The translations under genes were made by a program, and so were the position numbers. Below, one piece after another: positions 26,906 to 36,259 of a stretch of 64,000 nt of DNA (position 1 is the stretch's first letter; each line of letters begins with the position of its first letter). This DNA is from Sinorhizobium alkalisoli (lineage in GTDB: Bacteria; Pseudomonadota; Alphaproteobacteria; Rhizobiales; Rhizobiaceae), in assembly GCF_008932245.1 (NCBI RefSeq), contig NZ_CP034911.1, positions 124,001 through 188,000 on the forward strand. The letters run 5' to 3'. The notes below the pieces were generated by a model, which saw nothing but the letters and a program-made list of their open reading frames with translations, searched no databases and was not told the origin of the DNA.

Positions 26906-27505
26906 ATGCAACTTCGCCTGATTAGCGCGATATTCATCTTCGTCGGTTCGTACCTGCCCCTCAGCCTTATTCTGCTTGCGCAGAACGTCGATTACACGCG
27001 CCTGAATCAAGCAATATGTTGGAAGTTCTGGGAGCAGGGATGCTCGCTGCCGCTGAATAACCCGGGCTTTGCACTTGGAATTTTTGGGGCCTGCATTCTG
27101 TGTTTCATCGTCACGCTGGTTGCCCTGACGCTCGTCCAGCCGAAGCACGAAATTCAACTGACAGAAGTGAAGCACGTGCCGGCCGATCTCATGAACTACA
27201 CATTGCCGTACGTCGTGTCTTTCATGAGCATCGACTATCAAGAGACAGGGAAGTTCGTAGGCTTTCTGATCTTCCTGGGCTGGATGTTTTGGATCACATA
27301 TCGTTCGGGGCAAATCATTCTGAACCCGATCCTGATCGCGTTTGGGTGGCGGCTTTATGATCTCTCGTACCGATTCGTCGGGGATGCGACGGATCATACC
27401 AGCAATGCGCTCGTCTACGGTGCGGTCGCGACCGGCGAGCGTCATCGGCAGGTTGCCATCCAAGATATTCTCATCGTTAAGCCCACTCGCAACATGGATG
27501 ATTGA
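26906..27505 (+). CDS. kwaA: KwaA, membrane component of the Kiwa defence system
   Basis: 199 aa with four predicted transmembrane helices (about 5-25, 55-77, 116-132, 136-150). KwaA-like features: an N-terminal IFIFVGSYLPLSLILLAQN, the loop ADLMNYTLPYVVSFM and the tail SGQIILNPILIAFGWRLYDL. GAGGAGGG precedes the ATG. KwaA forms the membrane sensor of Kiwa, which detects phage attack and works with KwaB. It is directly followed by kwaB, with a 2-bp gap, which makes the call strong. Confidence 0.87.
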   Translation: MQLRLISAIFIFVGSYLPLSLILLAQNVDYTRLNQAICWKFWEQGCSLPLNNPGFALGIFGACILCFIVTLVALTLVQPKHEIQLTEVKHVPADLMNYTLPYVVSFMSIDYQETGKFVGFLIFLGWMFWITYRSGQIILNPILIAFGWRLYDLSYRFVGDATDHTSNALVYGAVATGERHRQVAIQDILIVKPTRNMDD

Positions 27506-27507
27506 AA

Positions 27508-28428
27508 ATGGCTGTACCGCAAGCATTTACGGATTTCGATATCAATGCAGCGACCGTCGCTCTCTGGGTCTTCAAGAAATCATTTCGGCCGGGAGCGGCA
27601 CCTGTTTTCACAGGGCGCTGGGTGCAAACAGACGAGGCACTCGATGGCGCCCTAAAGGAAGCGGTCATTCAAGAGCGGGCTCGAATTCTTGAAGTCAATG
27701 AATACGGCCTGCTGGCTCAAAATAACGAGGATAGCGCGCTTCGGATCGATGGCCTGCTCACACACGCCGGGCTGCTGACGGCACAGATGGCTGCGGAGAT
27801 TGCCACAAAGAAAGTGCGCAATTTGAAAGATGTTCAAAACAGTGATTTTTACGCCATCAAACTCGTTAGCGGTGATTCTATCCTCTACGCGGTTCGAAAA
27901 ACGGACGCGTCATGGAAGTCGAAAAAAGCAGTCAATTATCTGACAGTTCTCTTTGACGACGATGAGCTAACGCTACAAGAGTCACCGAGCTTTTCAGTGT
28001 CTCGGCATGTCGACTTTTTTATTTTCGAGGACGACGTGCTGATGACGAATAAAGCGGCTTTCGAATCGGTCCTGAGTTATAAGCAGGCTCACGCCGACGA
28101 CTTTATCGCCTTGCAGGCGGAGCAAGATTTTTCTTCCTTGTTTTCCAGCATCGCCCCTCTAGTCACTTTTGTGGGAACGAATAAGCTTCATCTGCGGCGG
28201 GTATGCGCTATTAGACAGAAAGGCCACTACCGGAACGCGGCATTCATGAATAGATTGAGACAGACACACCAGCAATTCGGATTATTACTAATTTTCGATG
28301 CGCAAGGTCGAATTGACCCCACCGAAGAGTCATGTGTAGACATCATCCGCGCGTTTCTGGACCACCGCCTAACATCGCCATTCTCTGAAAACGTCTACGA
28401 CGTTCCGGATACAACCCCGGTTCACTGA
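27508..28428 (+). CDS. kwaB: KwaB (DUF4868), effector of the Kiwa defence system
   Basis: 306 aa, soluble. The DUF4868 signature region is clear: SDFYAIKLVSGDSILYAVRK, then SWKSKKAVNYLTVLFDDDEL, SVSRHVDFFIFEDDVLMTN and AAFESVLSYKQAHADDF. KwaB binds DNA and limits phage replication together with KwaA (family knowledge). The ATG at 27508 comes two bases after the kwaA stop. Length matches the family (about 300-320 aa), so the system looks intact. Confidence 0.88.
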   Translation: MAVPQAFTDFDINAATVALWVFKKSFRPGAAPVFTGRWVQTDEALDGALKEAVIQERARILEVNEYGLLAQNNEDSALRIDGLLTHAGLLTAQMAAEIATKKVRNLKDVQNSDFYAIKLVSGDSILYAVRKTDASWKSKKAVNYLTVLFDDDELTLQESPSFSVSRHVDFFIFEDDVLMTNKAAFESVLSYKQAHADDFIALQAEQDFSSLFSSIAPLVTFVGTNKLHLRRVCAIRQKGHYRNAAFMNRLRQTHQQFGLLLIFDAQGRIDPTEESCVDIIRAFLDHRLTSPFSENVYDVPDTTPVH

Positions 28429-28553
28429 GTGGTGTGCTGCTTGAAGTAGCGACATTGTTGCGATCTGCAATTTCGCAGTTATGCGATTTGTCCGGGGCGC
28501 TGGCGGCCCCTATCCAAAACCACATCTCGAAACCGAGTAGCCGGATTGGTGAT

Positions 28554-28850
28554 CTACGTCACTCCCCATGCCCGAAACCTCCCCATCCCGGTCATCTCGC
28601 GCAGGCCGAGTTCCAAAACGATCCGCCGCGCCGCCTGCGGCGTGACGTCGAGCGTCTTGGCTACCATTCCGGCCGACACCAGTGGCTTCGCCATGACGAG
28701 CTCGACCAACTCCGGCAGCTTCGAAGACGTTCGTCTCCCCGCCAATTTGCGTTCCATCATCTGCCGAGCCAACGTCAGCCGGTCATGTTCTTTCATGCCG
28801 ATCTCGGCGGCCGCCAATAACCCATGGGCTCCCGTATATCCGTATATCAA
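28554..28850 (-). pseudogene. C-terminal fragment of an RHE_PE00001-type HTH protein
   Basis: The frame encodes 98 aa matching the C terminus of a rhizobial plasmid protein family: LPELVELVMAKPLVSAGMVA, then LDVTPQAARRIVLELGLREM and the tail MTGMGRFRAWGV. The full-length protein is about 350-400 aa, so the N-terminal three quarters are missing. Adjacent to a PIN fragment, it marks a recombination scar at the island's edge. Confidence 0.6.
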
Positions 28851-28867
28851 CGGCTACGCGTGACCGG

Positions 28868-29245
28868 ATGAAAGCCGTCCTGCAGGAGGCGGATGTGGCG
28901 GACTATCGCCCGTTAATCGCAAAGCTCGAACTACCTGATCCTGACGATCGGCATGTTCTCGCAGCCGCCATTGCAGAGAAAGCCTCCGTTATCGTCACCT
29001 GGAACCTCAAGGACTTTCCAGCAAGACACCTCCTCCCCCACGGCGTGGCCAGCCAGTCGCCGGATGATTTCCTGACCGATCTCCATGCGGCGTCTCCCGA
29101 TGCGCTCATATCCAGCGTCAGATGTGCGCGACATAATCTGCGCAAGACAACGCCATCGGTTGAGGCGTTCGTCGACGCGCTGCAGCAAGGCGGGTTGAAG
29201 AAGTTCTCGGGCGTTCTTCGCCGGAACATCGCCGCACTGAAGTGA
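28868..29245 (+). pseudogene. truncated PIN-domain (VapC-like) protein
   Basis: 125 codons carry the second half of a PIN nuclease: LPDPDDRHVLAAAIAEKASV, then IVTWNLKDFPARHL, where the conserved Asp residues of the active site lie. The N-terminal strand with the first catalytic Asp (usually LDANVLY) is absent, so it is probably inactive. It begins 17 bp after the HTH fragment on the opposite strand. Confidence 0.65.
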
Positions 29246-29304
29246 GCCGGCGTCATCCATGCAGAGATCGATAACCGAATGCCCTCGCGCCGAGGGCAGT
29301 AGCC

Positions 29305-29991
29305 TTATTCCTCCTTACTTTCCGCCTCGGCTGAAAGCCGCTCCTCTTGCACGGCAGCTCTGCTCAGCAAGCCGGCGTCTTCGAGCGCCTCGATGTCGGG
29401 GAGGTCACGCAACGTTTCCATACCGAATGCCGAGAGGAAGTGTTTTGTCGTAACGTAGGTATACGGCGCGCCGGGCGTCGGGCTGCGCGGCCCAGAGGCG
29501 AGAAAGCCAGCTCCGCGGAGCGAACCGATGGTGTCTCGGCTGACCTCCTTGCCGAAGATCTTTGACAGTTCCCCGCGAGTGACCGGCTGGAAATATCCCA
29601 CCGCCATCAACACCATCGCCTCGAACTCCGACAGCGCCGCCGCTCCTCCCCGCGTCGGCGCGGCAGAAGCGCGGATGGTGTCGGCAAAACGGACCTGTGT
29701 CCGGTGCTGCCAGCCGCCCGCGACGGACACGAGTTCGTAGGGGCGGGAACTGAGTTCCTCGCGCAGATCATCAATCAACAAATCGATGCTGCAGTCCGTT
29801 CCGACGACCCGGGCAAGCGTCTCTCGCGTCACCGGCTCGCTCGACGCAAAGATCACCGCCTCGACGCGCAACATCCATTCCCGCCAGCGCAGCTCCGGCG
29901 GCAGATCTTCCAGCTCCCGGTCGAAGAGAATTTCATGCTCCGACCTCCGTCCTCGATCCGTTCTGGCTGTGCTTGATCCGGCCATCGTCAC
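29305..29991 (-). CDS. scpB: ScpB-like SMC/Scp complex subunit
   Basis: 228 aa. It has the two winged-helix domains of Scp[21 protein letters not shown] and, later, [20 protein letters not shown] with [18 protein letters not shown]. Normally ScpB loads the SMC complex onto DNA; plasmid copies linked to DUF1403 and an integrase are a recurring rhizobial arrangement with no assigned role. It overlaps the DUF1403 gene by ATGA (29988-29991). Confidence 0.88.
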   Translation of the reverse strand: MTMAGSSTARTDRGRRSEHEILFDRELEDLPPELRWREWMLRVEAVIFASSEPVTRETLARVVGTDCSIDLLIDDLREELSSRPYELVSVAGGWQHRTQVRFADTIRASAAPTRGGAAALSEFEAMVLMAVGYFQPVTRGELSKIFGKEVSRDTIGSLRGAGFLASGPRSPTPGAPYTYVTTKHFLSAFGMETLRDLPDIEALEDAGLLSRAAVQEERLSAEAESKEE

Positions 29992-30941
29992 AACCCGTAA
30001 ATCCGGAAGGAAGAGCGGCCCGACAGTTCGCGGACGGCGCCAAAGCCTTCCAACCGTTCGAACAGTCTCGTCGCGGCCCAGCGGGAGAGATTGCTACCGG
30101 GCACGGTCGCCAGCACGGCGTCCTCCTCGAGAAGGCGCGCGATGACGACGCCGGCGCCCTTGGTCCGTACCTTCGGCGCCACGGCCAGAAGCGCATCGGC
30201 GCGCCGGGCAATCTCGTTCGCCGAGCGCAAGGCCGCTCCCGCGCCTTCCACCAGCGCCAGGCAGACCGCGCGCGGAAAGCCGGGTTCGCCGGGACACACG
30301 CGCCCCCGGCCACCAAGCGTGCGGAACGCGGAACCATATCGCTCGGCCATCAGCAGCGGCAAGGGTCGGTTCCACTTCAGCAGGGCCGCCATCAGCATGT
30401 CGGCGAGCGCCCAGGCGAGCGGCTCGGCATCCGGCCGGTCGCGACAAATCGCCGAAACAAGGTCCGCCGCGGCAAAGGGCACCGGCCGACCCGACTGCAA
30501 TGCGCCGTCGGCATGGTCGACGGCCGCAGCCAGCCGATCTTCCCAGGCGAGGCCCAGAAGGTCGGCCAATTCCGCAATGGCTTTCGTCGAAAAACCGGGT
30601 TTGCGGCTGACGAGCCTTCTGTGGGCAACAAACACCCTTCCGGCGGGACCGGGATCGTCGCCGGCGGCAGTGAGCAACGCGGCGTCGCGCAACGCGTGTT
30701 CGTCCTCGGTGCGCCCCATCAACCGCACCGCCGCCGCGGCGCATTTCAAAGCCTGGCGGGCACGCCAGCAACCGGCCCAGACAGGGTTGAGGCGAACAAG
30801 ATCATCAAGTGATTTCAGTGCGATACCGGCGGCGAAGGCGGCGTCCGCTTCCGTCAGCTCGCGGCCGCGCGGAAGTGCCCAAGCCGGCAAATTGGCCAGC
30901 GGCAGTTTGGTCCGAGCAGGGGCGGTGGCGAGCGAATCCAT
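29988..30941 (-). CDS. DUF1403 family protein
   Basis: 317 aa, Ala-rich and helical, matching rhizobial DUF1403: [40 protein letters not shown], and [20 protein letters not shown]. The ATG at 30941 (MDSLAT) is listed; ATG at 30950 or GTG at 30998 are alternatives. It is coupled to scpB downstream and divergent from the integrase 77 bp away. Function unknown; the context suggests a role in plasmid or element maintenance. Confidence 0.8.
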   Translation of the reverse strand: MDSLATAPARTKLPLANLPAWALPRGRELTEADAAFAAGIALKSLDDLVRLNPVWAGCWRARQALKCAAAAVRLMGRTEDEHALRDAALLTAAGDDPGPAGRVFVAHRRLVSRKPGFSTKAIAELADLLGLAWEDRLAAAVDHADGALQSGRPVPFAAADLVSAICRDRPDAEPLAWALADMLMAALLKWNRPLPLLMAERYGSAFRTLGGRGRVCPGEPGFPRAVCLALVEGAGAALRSANEIARRADALLAVAPKVRTKGAGVVIARLLEEDAVLATVPGSNLSRWAATRLFERLEGFGAVRELSGRSSFRIYGL

Positions 30942-31017
30942 ACCACGGAGCATAATCGAAGCGTGCAGTTTTTGCCATAGATTTCCTTGAAACCGCACGG
31001 CTTGTCTTCAGCGTAAA

Positions 31018-32175
31018 ATGACCGATAAGATTGCCTTATCGGACATTTTGCGCTTTATAGAAGGAATGGCCCAAATCGTCGCGCAAAACGGTAAAAATCA
31101 CGCAAAAGAGACCTCTGCTCCGTCTGACAGCACGGCCCATTCTGATGAGGATCCGCCGTTGGTGTCGACGGATGGCCCCTCCCCTCTTCCCGGCCATCTC
31201 GAAGACCTTGCCGATCGCGCCCGCGGCTATGTCGAGGCAGCGAGTTCCGCCAACACCCGCAAGGCCTATGCCTCGGACTGGAAGCATTTCTCCGCCTGGT
31301 GCCGGCGTCAAAACCTCGCTCCCCTCCCCCCGGATCCGCACGTCGTCGGCCTCTACGTCACCGCCTGCGCCTCCGGGAACGCCGAACGGGGCGTCATGGC
31401 CAATTCCGTTTCCACGATCGAGCGCCGCCTGTCGGCGATCGCCTGGAACTATACCCAATGGGGCCAATCGCTCGACCGCAAGGACCGCGCCATCGCTACA
31501 GTCATGGCGGGGATCCGCAATCGCCATGCCGCCCCGCCGCGGCAGAAGGAGGCGATCCTGCCGGAAGATCTCATCGCCATGCTCGAGACCCTGGAACGCG
31601 GTACGCTGCGGGGCATGCGCGACCGGGCAATCCTGCTCATTGGCTTTGCCGGCGGCCTGCGCCGCTCCGAAATCACCGGTCTCGATCTCGGACGCGATCA
31701 GACCGAGGACGGGCGCGGCTGGATCGAGATCCTCGACAAGGGGCTGTTGTTGACATTGCGTGGCAAGACCGGCTGGCGCGAGGTCGAGATCGGCCGCGGC
31801 TCCGCCGACACCACCTGCCCGCTCGTCGCCGTCGAGACCTGGATCCGGTTCGCCAAGCTCGCCAACGGCCCCCTCTTCCGCCGCGTCACCGGAAGCGGCA
31901 AAGACGTTGGCCCCGACCGCCTCAATGACAAGGCTGTCGCTCGCCTGGTCAAGTCCGCAGCCCTTGCCGCCGGCCTGCATGGCGACCTTGGCGAGGACGA
32001 GCGTGCGGCCAAATTCTCCGGTCACTCGCTGCGCGCGGGCCTGGCCTCCTCGGCTGAGGTCGATGAGCGTCATGTGCAAAAGCAGCTCGGCCATGCGAGT
32101 GCGGAAATGACCCGCAAATATCAGCGTCGGCGCGACCGTTTCCGGGTCAATCTGACCAAGGCATCCGGGCTTTGA
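31018..32175 (+). CDS. tyrosine-type site-specific recombinase/integrase
   Basis: 385 aa. The N-terminal SAM-like core-binding domain spans about 65-180 (SSANTRKAYASDWKHFSAWC) and the catalytic domain about 195-385. Catalytic residues visible are Arg in GFAGGLRRSEITGLD, the HSLRAG box, His in LGHAS and the Tyr in MTRKYQRR. A 21-bp dyad begins one base after the start codon, and a near copy lies 250 bp past the stop (see the repeat entries). Divergent from DUF1403-scpB. Confidence 0.92.
   Translation: MTDKIALSDILRFIEGMAQIVAQNGKNHAKETSAPSDSTAHSDEDPPLVSTDGPSPLPGHLEDLADRARGYVEAASSANTRKAYASDWKHFSAWCRRQNLAPLPPDPHVVGLYVTACASGNAERGVMANSVSTIERRLSAIAWNYTQWGQSLDRKDRAIATVMAGIRNRHAAPPRQKEAILPEDLIAMLETLERGTLRGMRDRAILLIGFAGGLRRSEITGLDLGRDQTEDGRGWIEILDKGLLLTLRGKTGWREVEIGRGSADTTCPLVAVETWIRFAKLANGPLFRRVTGSGKDVGPDRLNDKAVARLVKSAALAAGLHGDLGEDERAAKFSGHSLRAGLASSAEVDERHVQKQLGHASAEMTRKYQRRRDRFRVNLTKASGL
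31022..31042. repeat. 21-bp dyad, copy 1 (integrase start)
   Basis: Perfect 8-bp inverted repeat CCGATAAG-ATTGC-CTTATCGG beginning one base after the integrase start codon. The same arms with another 5-base spacer recur at 32427-32447. Candidate recombinase binding or crossover site, or an autoregulatory operator. Confidence 0.6.
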
Positions 32176-32632
32176 GGGTCCCTCCCCTGGTACCCCGCTG
32201 AAACCGTAAGGTAAAAATCGAAGGACGAAATTTCAGCTTAGCGCTGCAATTGAAATCGTTAAGTAAAAGCCACAGCCGGCTCGAAAAGCTGGTTGCATCA
32301 GGGTTGTCATGCTGATTTTCGATAGATCGTAAGCCATTGATATTATCGTAAACGATTTCCTAAACGAATCGCCATTAGATAGTTACTATTCGTTACATCC
32401 GACGAATGAGCCGGCGGTGGCTTACCCCGATAAGTAACCCTTATTGGAACTCAAACGAAACTCCAGACATTCCCGCAGTGATTACATCTCGCCAACGCGA
32501 TACTTAGGAAACGTTTAACGGATTTTAGAAATTTATATTTCGCTAAGCTCCAAATTCGACGCTGCATGAGACAATCGCTCACACGCTCCTCTCGATCAGG
32601 AGCTCCATCGGATCGCGGACACACTCCTGAAA
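32176..32632. other. AT-rich non-coding region with several dyads
   Basis: No gene. Besides the 21-bp dyad at 32427 there is ATCGT-AA-ACGAT (32345-32356) and an ATTCGT/ACGAAT pair around 32388-32407. The composition differs sharply from the GC-rich flanks. Candidate recombination or replication-related site. Confidence 0.45.
32427..32447. repeat. 21-bp dyad, copy 2 (downstream of integrase)
   Basis: CCGATAAG-TAACC-CTTATTGG: same arms as copy 1 with one mismatch and the same 5-base spacer length. The two copies bracket the integrase gene, 1.4 kb apart. Confidence 0.6.
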
Positions 32633-32917
32633 GTGCAGAAGCGCAATTTCTACCAGATCACGGCCGAAACCAGCCACCGCGGCCGCTACTACCACGCATA
32701 TTCGGTGGATGTTTGCGTCGATCGCGACAGCCCCACCTATCAGCGGCTTTCCAGAAGCGACGAAACTATTGTCATCGATGCGCTGCGCGATCTCGCCAAT
32801 TGGCTCTATCGCCAGCTCGAGCAGCAATACGAATACCTCACCTCGGATGAGGCGGTCGACGAGGCGCTGTTGGTGAACGGGTTAACCTCTACCGAAAGCG
32901 GCCGACGTTTCGGCTGA
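32633..32917 (+). CDS. small conserved rhizobial plasmid protein
   Basis: About 94 aa. The C-terminal part, QYEYLTSDEAVDEALLVNGL followed by ESGRRFG, resembles a small protein family common on rhizobial plasmids. The middle (YHAYSVDVCVDRDSPTYQRL) is probably beta-strand. The start is unclear: the GTG at 32633 has no clear ribosome site, and the frame is open back to 32570. No function is known. It precedes the methyltransferase chimera by 78 bp. Confidence 0.6.
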   Translation: MQKRNFYQITAETSHRGRYYHAYSVDVCVDRDSPTYQRLSRSDETIVIDALRDLANWLYRQLEQQYEYLTSDEAVDEALLVNGLTSTESGRRFG

Positions 32918-32994
32918 CCCAGGCCGGGAAGGGCAAGCCTTCCTGCGGCCAAAGAGAGCCGCCGGGAGATTCCCTTGTAACCCGGAGGCCATCC

Positions 32995-34215
32995 ATGAAC
33001 GTTTCCTTCAGCCCCTCTTCGGCAATCCTCGTCCCGCGCGCCGCACCAGTGCTTGAAGCGGCGCGCGCCCTTCTCCTCCTTATCGAGACTGGCAAATCGA
33101 TTTCGACTGACACGCTGCGCTCCGCCATCGAAACCGCCTATGGAGACAGCGATGCGAACGGAGCATGGGTCTGGAAAGACGCCTATGAGGCGCTCGAATG
33201 CGCGCAGATCCTGTTCATCCTCAAATATGGCGCTCACATCCGCCGCCAAGCCGCCGATCCAGTGACCGAACTCGGGATGCTGGAAAAAATAGCTGCTCTC
33301 GTTCCGTCCCAGACCCGCCGCTCCGAGGAGTCGCAGCGCCTACAGCAGTTCTCAACTCCTCTTCCGCTGGCTTTTGTCGCCGCTCATGCAGCGGGCCTGT
33401 CGTCCGACGATCTGGTCCTCGAGCCATCGGCGGGCACTGGCCTTCTCGCCTGCTTCGCAAAAATCGCCGGCGCAGGCCTCATCCTCAATGAAATCGCGGA
33501 AGATCGCGCTCACCTCCTGGCTGAAATCTCCGGCCAGCCGGTTACGCGCCATGACGCTGCCAGCATCCATGACCGTCTGGAGCCGTCCCTCTCTCCCTCT
33601 GTCGTTCTGATGAACCCGCCCTTTTCGACCGCGCCGAACGTCGACGGTCGCTTCAGGGCTGCCACCATGCAGCACGTCCGATCCGTTTTGGCGCAGGTCC
33701 CCGTTATCGACAACGCTCGGGTGAACATCGAGCAGCAAACGCAGAGCTGGTACACCACCTACCAGGGCGACATAACGAAGGTTAAGGGCGCTTCTGGCGG
33801 CACAACGGACAGCTTTGCTCCCGGGCAGGGATCCGGCTCGCCGCTGGACTGCAGCGCAGAAGTGATGGGGGGCGACACGACACAAGCTCCGCCGACGAAG
33901 CGGACCCATAGCCAGCAAGAGGTCGCTCGCATGGTGGAGGAGGAGGCTATTCGACAGGGGGTCGATCCGAATTTCGCAATGGCGATCGCCGAGCAGGAGT
34001 CTCGATTCAGGCAGTCGGCCCGTTCGCCCGTCGGCGCGACCGGGGTGATGCAGTTGATGCCGGGAACGGCCAGGGAACTCGGCGTCAACCCGTATGACAC
34101 GCGGGACAATATTCGTGGTGGCGTGAAATATATCAAGAAGCTGCAAGGCATGTTCGGCAACAGGTATGACCTGATTGCCGCAGGTTACAATGCCGGATGC
34201 CACCGCGCCGGTTGA
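32995..34215 (+). pseudogene. chimera of a strawberry-notch-type methyltransferase domain and a VirB1-like lytic transglycosylase
   Basis: One open frame of 406 codons joins two unrelated pieces. Residues 1-231 match the N-terminal methyltransferase-like part of rhizobial plasmid strawberry-notch proteins: VLEPSAGTGLLA (142-153) and the NPPF motif (207-210). The helicase part is missing. Residues from about 234 on are a lytic transglycosylase without its signal peptide, with catalytic Glu335 in AEQESRF and GVMQLMPGTARELGVNPYD. The frame stops soon after AAGYNAG. The junction is near 33,690. Probably the product of a deletion; either half is likely non-functional. Confidence 0.7.
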
Positions 34216-34887
34216 TGATGATCTCGAGGTCGATCTGGAGAAACTGGACCGCAACAGGTACGCCGGCATCCTCAAGCGCCAGGATCCTGTGCGCGAAAGA
34301 ATGATTGCACGCGAGGATGCTCCGGACACGCAGGTCATTCGCTCTCCGATTCTTCGCCGGCAGGAGGTGCGTGAGGCATTCGGAGCTGATATTTCGGCTT
34401 TGAACCAGATCATCCTCGACAGCGCGAATGCGGTATGCGCCTCGCATCGACGCAGCCGATGCGCCTGCTCAGCCCTCCGGGCTCTATGAGCCCTATCGCG
34501 TCCAAGCGATTACAATCCTCGAGGCGCTCCCTCACAGCTATGCGCGGGCGTCTGCAAACCGCGTTCGAGAACTTTCGATGTGGGACACGGGCAAGGGCCT
34601 GAAAGGAGAGAGGTCCGGCTTGCCGCTCGGTCAAAGCCGTGGCCCGCACGACCTGGATGAGTTCGCGACATAACCCTTCGGGTCGGGCGCAGCGGCGCCC
34701 TCGATCCCGCACAACGCCGCCGCCGCCCACAAAAAATTCCCCGCCGGGAAACCCGGCTCCTCGCCCAGCAATTTTTTGCGCTCCGGCGTCCTCCGCTTCG
34801 CTTCGGCCCTTCGGGTGTGTGCGCTCTCCTCCGGGTTCTTATCGCCTCATTCCAGGCCATGCAGGCCACAGCAAAAGGACCGAAACC
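34216..34887. other. degraded region with unassigned short frames
   Basis: Two short plus-strand frames (34175-34489, containing VDDDLEVDLEKLDRNRYAGI, and 34428-34673, containing YEPYRVQAITILEALPHSYA) look partly protein-like but I do not recognise them. They may be broken transfer-region genes. The stretch 34680-34887 upstream of the DUF2493 gene appears non-coding. Confidence 0.35.
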
Positions 34888-35804
34888 ATGATGCCGCACC
34901 TTGTTCCCACCTCCAGCCCGACCGCAGCCCTCCTCGACGAGCTCGCACTCTACGGCGTGCGGCCCAACTCCGACGAACCGGATTTCCGCCCCCTCCCCGA
35001 TCTCGGCGCAGTCGAAGGGGCATCGCGTCGATGGTCGAAGCGATCCAGTCGATCTTCGTCGGAACGCGCCTCGAGGACGAGGTCGAGGAAGTGCTCTGGT
35101 CCGTCGTCAACATCTTCCACCGGCGCCTGACCCACGCTCAAAAGCGGCTTGACGACAATGAGGGTCGTCAACGTACGTCTCTGGCCGAACAAGACGGCTC
35201 CGAGGTCAGGAGCGTCGAACTGGAAAAGCTGGTGGCCGAGGGCTTTTCGCTCACCGAAAGCCGGAATGCCTTCGAGGCGATGCGCGATATCGCCTCCGAA
35301 CACTACTGCGTTGAAACCGGATCGGCCTGGCTTCCCCGCACAGGCTCGAAGGTCTCACACCGGGCCCTGACGGCGGCCGTCATCGACAGCCGCAACTTCA
35401 TCTCAGCCAAGCGCCGGGCCGAAATCGAAGTCCATTGCCCCGCCGGTACACGCATCGCCTTCACTGGCGGCGACTACCAGGACTACGACGTCATCTGGAA
35501 GGTTCTCGACCAGACGCGTGCAAAGCATCCGGACATGATCCTACTCCACGGCGGAACACCGAACGGCGCGGAACTGATCGCTGCAAAATGGGCAGAGGCT
35601 CGCGGCGTCACCCAGGTGGCTTTCAAGCCTGATTGGAAAGCGCACCGCAAGGCCGCTCCCTTCAAGCGCAACGATGCCCTTCTGGAAACCATGCCGATCG
35701 GCGTCATCGCCGCCCCGGGCACTGGAATCACCGACAACCTGGTCGACAAGGCCCGCAAGCTTGGCATCCCGGTCAAGCGGATCGGCAACAGGACGGCGCC
35801 GTGA
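34888..35804 (+). pseudogene. DUF2493 (SLOG-domain) plasmid protein, frameshifted
   Basis: The N terminus MMPHLVPTSSPTAALLDELA runs in one frame to about 35,020. The rest (SMVEAIQSIFVGTRLEDEVE onward) continues in another, through EKLVAEGFSLTESRNAFEAM to the C-terminal SLOG-like domain GTRIAFTGGDYQDYD, then ILLHGGTPNGAELIAAKWAE. A single missing base at the GGGG run 35017-35020 restores one frame. The family is ubiquitous on rhizobial plasmids and function is unknown. Either a recent pseudogene or a sequencing indel. Confidence 0.8.
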
Positions 35805-36259
35805 TCGGCGCCTCTCGGCTGTTCGGAAGACGTCAACAGGTGTCCATTTCCCGATCGTCGAGAACGCTGACCTCTCACCCATCCTCTCGGAGACTCGCAC
35901 CCGGCACTCTGGTGCTGTTCGGGTAGGAAGATTCGGGTGCGGGAACGCGCATGGAGCGGCATCGCTGGGCAGTGTCCCACAAGACCACTCGAGGTGAGTC
36001 GGTCCTCGTTGAACGTACAACATACGAGCCTGGCACCAACCGATTGTAGCATTCACAGGAAAACAATCCGGCGACGAGAAGTCGGACATATGGGGCTAAC
36101 CCTCGGGGTCCAAAGCAAAAATCGGGAAAGCTCGCCGCGGATCATCCCAATCCGTTAACCTTTTGTTAACCCTAAACTTCTGGACGGGTAAGGAGAATCG
36201 TGTTCTACCTTTGGCGGGTAATGGCCGGTAAACCGGCAGAAAGCCGCCAAGAGGAACAG
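35805..36259. other. repA upstream region
   Basis: No supported gene. Near 36155-36175 two GTTAAC palindromes are separated by five bases, followed by TA-rich sequence, about 90 bp before the chosen repA start. This is the expected place for the repABC promoter and RepA operator. Confidence 0.45.

Noticed and set aside
29305..30941. ScpB with DUF1403 as the chromosomal condensin locus
   Set aside because: There is no scpA partner and the genes sit beside an integrase on a repABC replicon, so it is a plasmid-type module.
31036..32094. 352-codon minus-strand frame opposite the integrase
   Set aside because: The plus strand holds all catalytic residues of a tyrosine recombinase; the minus frame has no recognisable domain.
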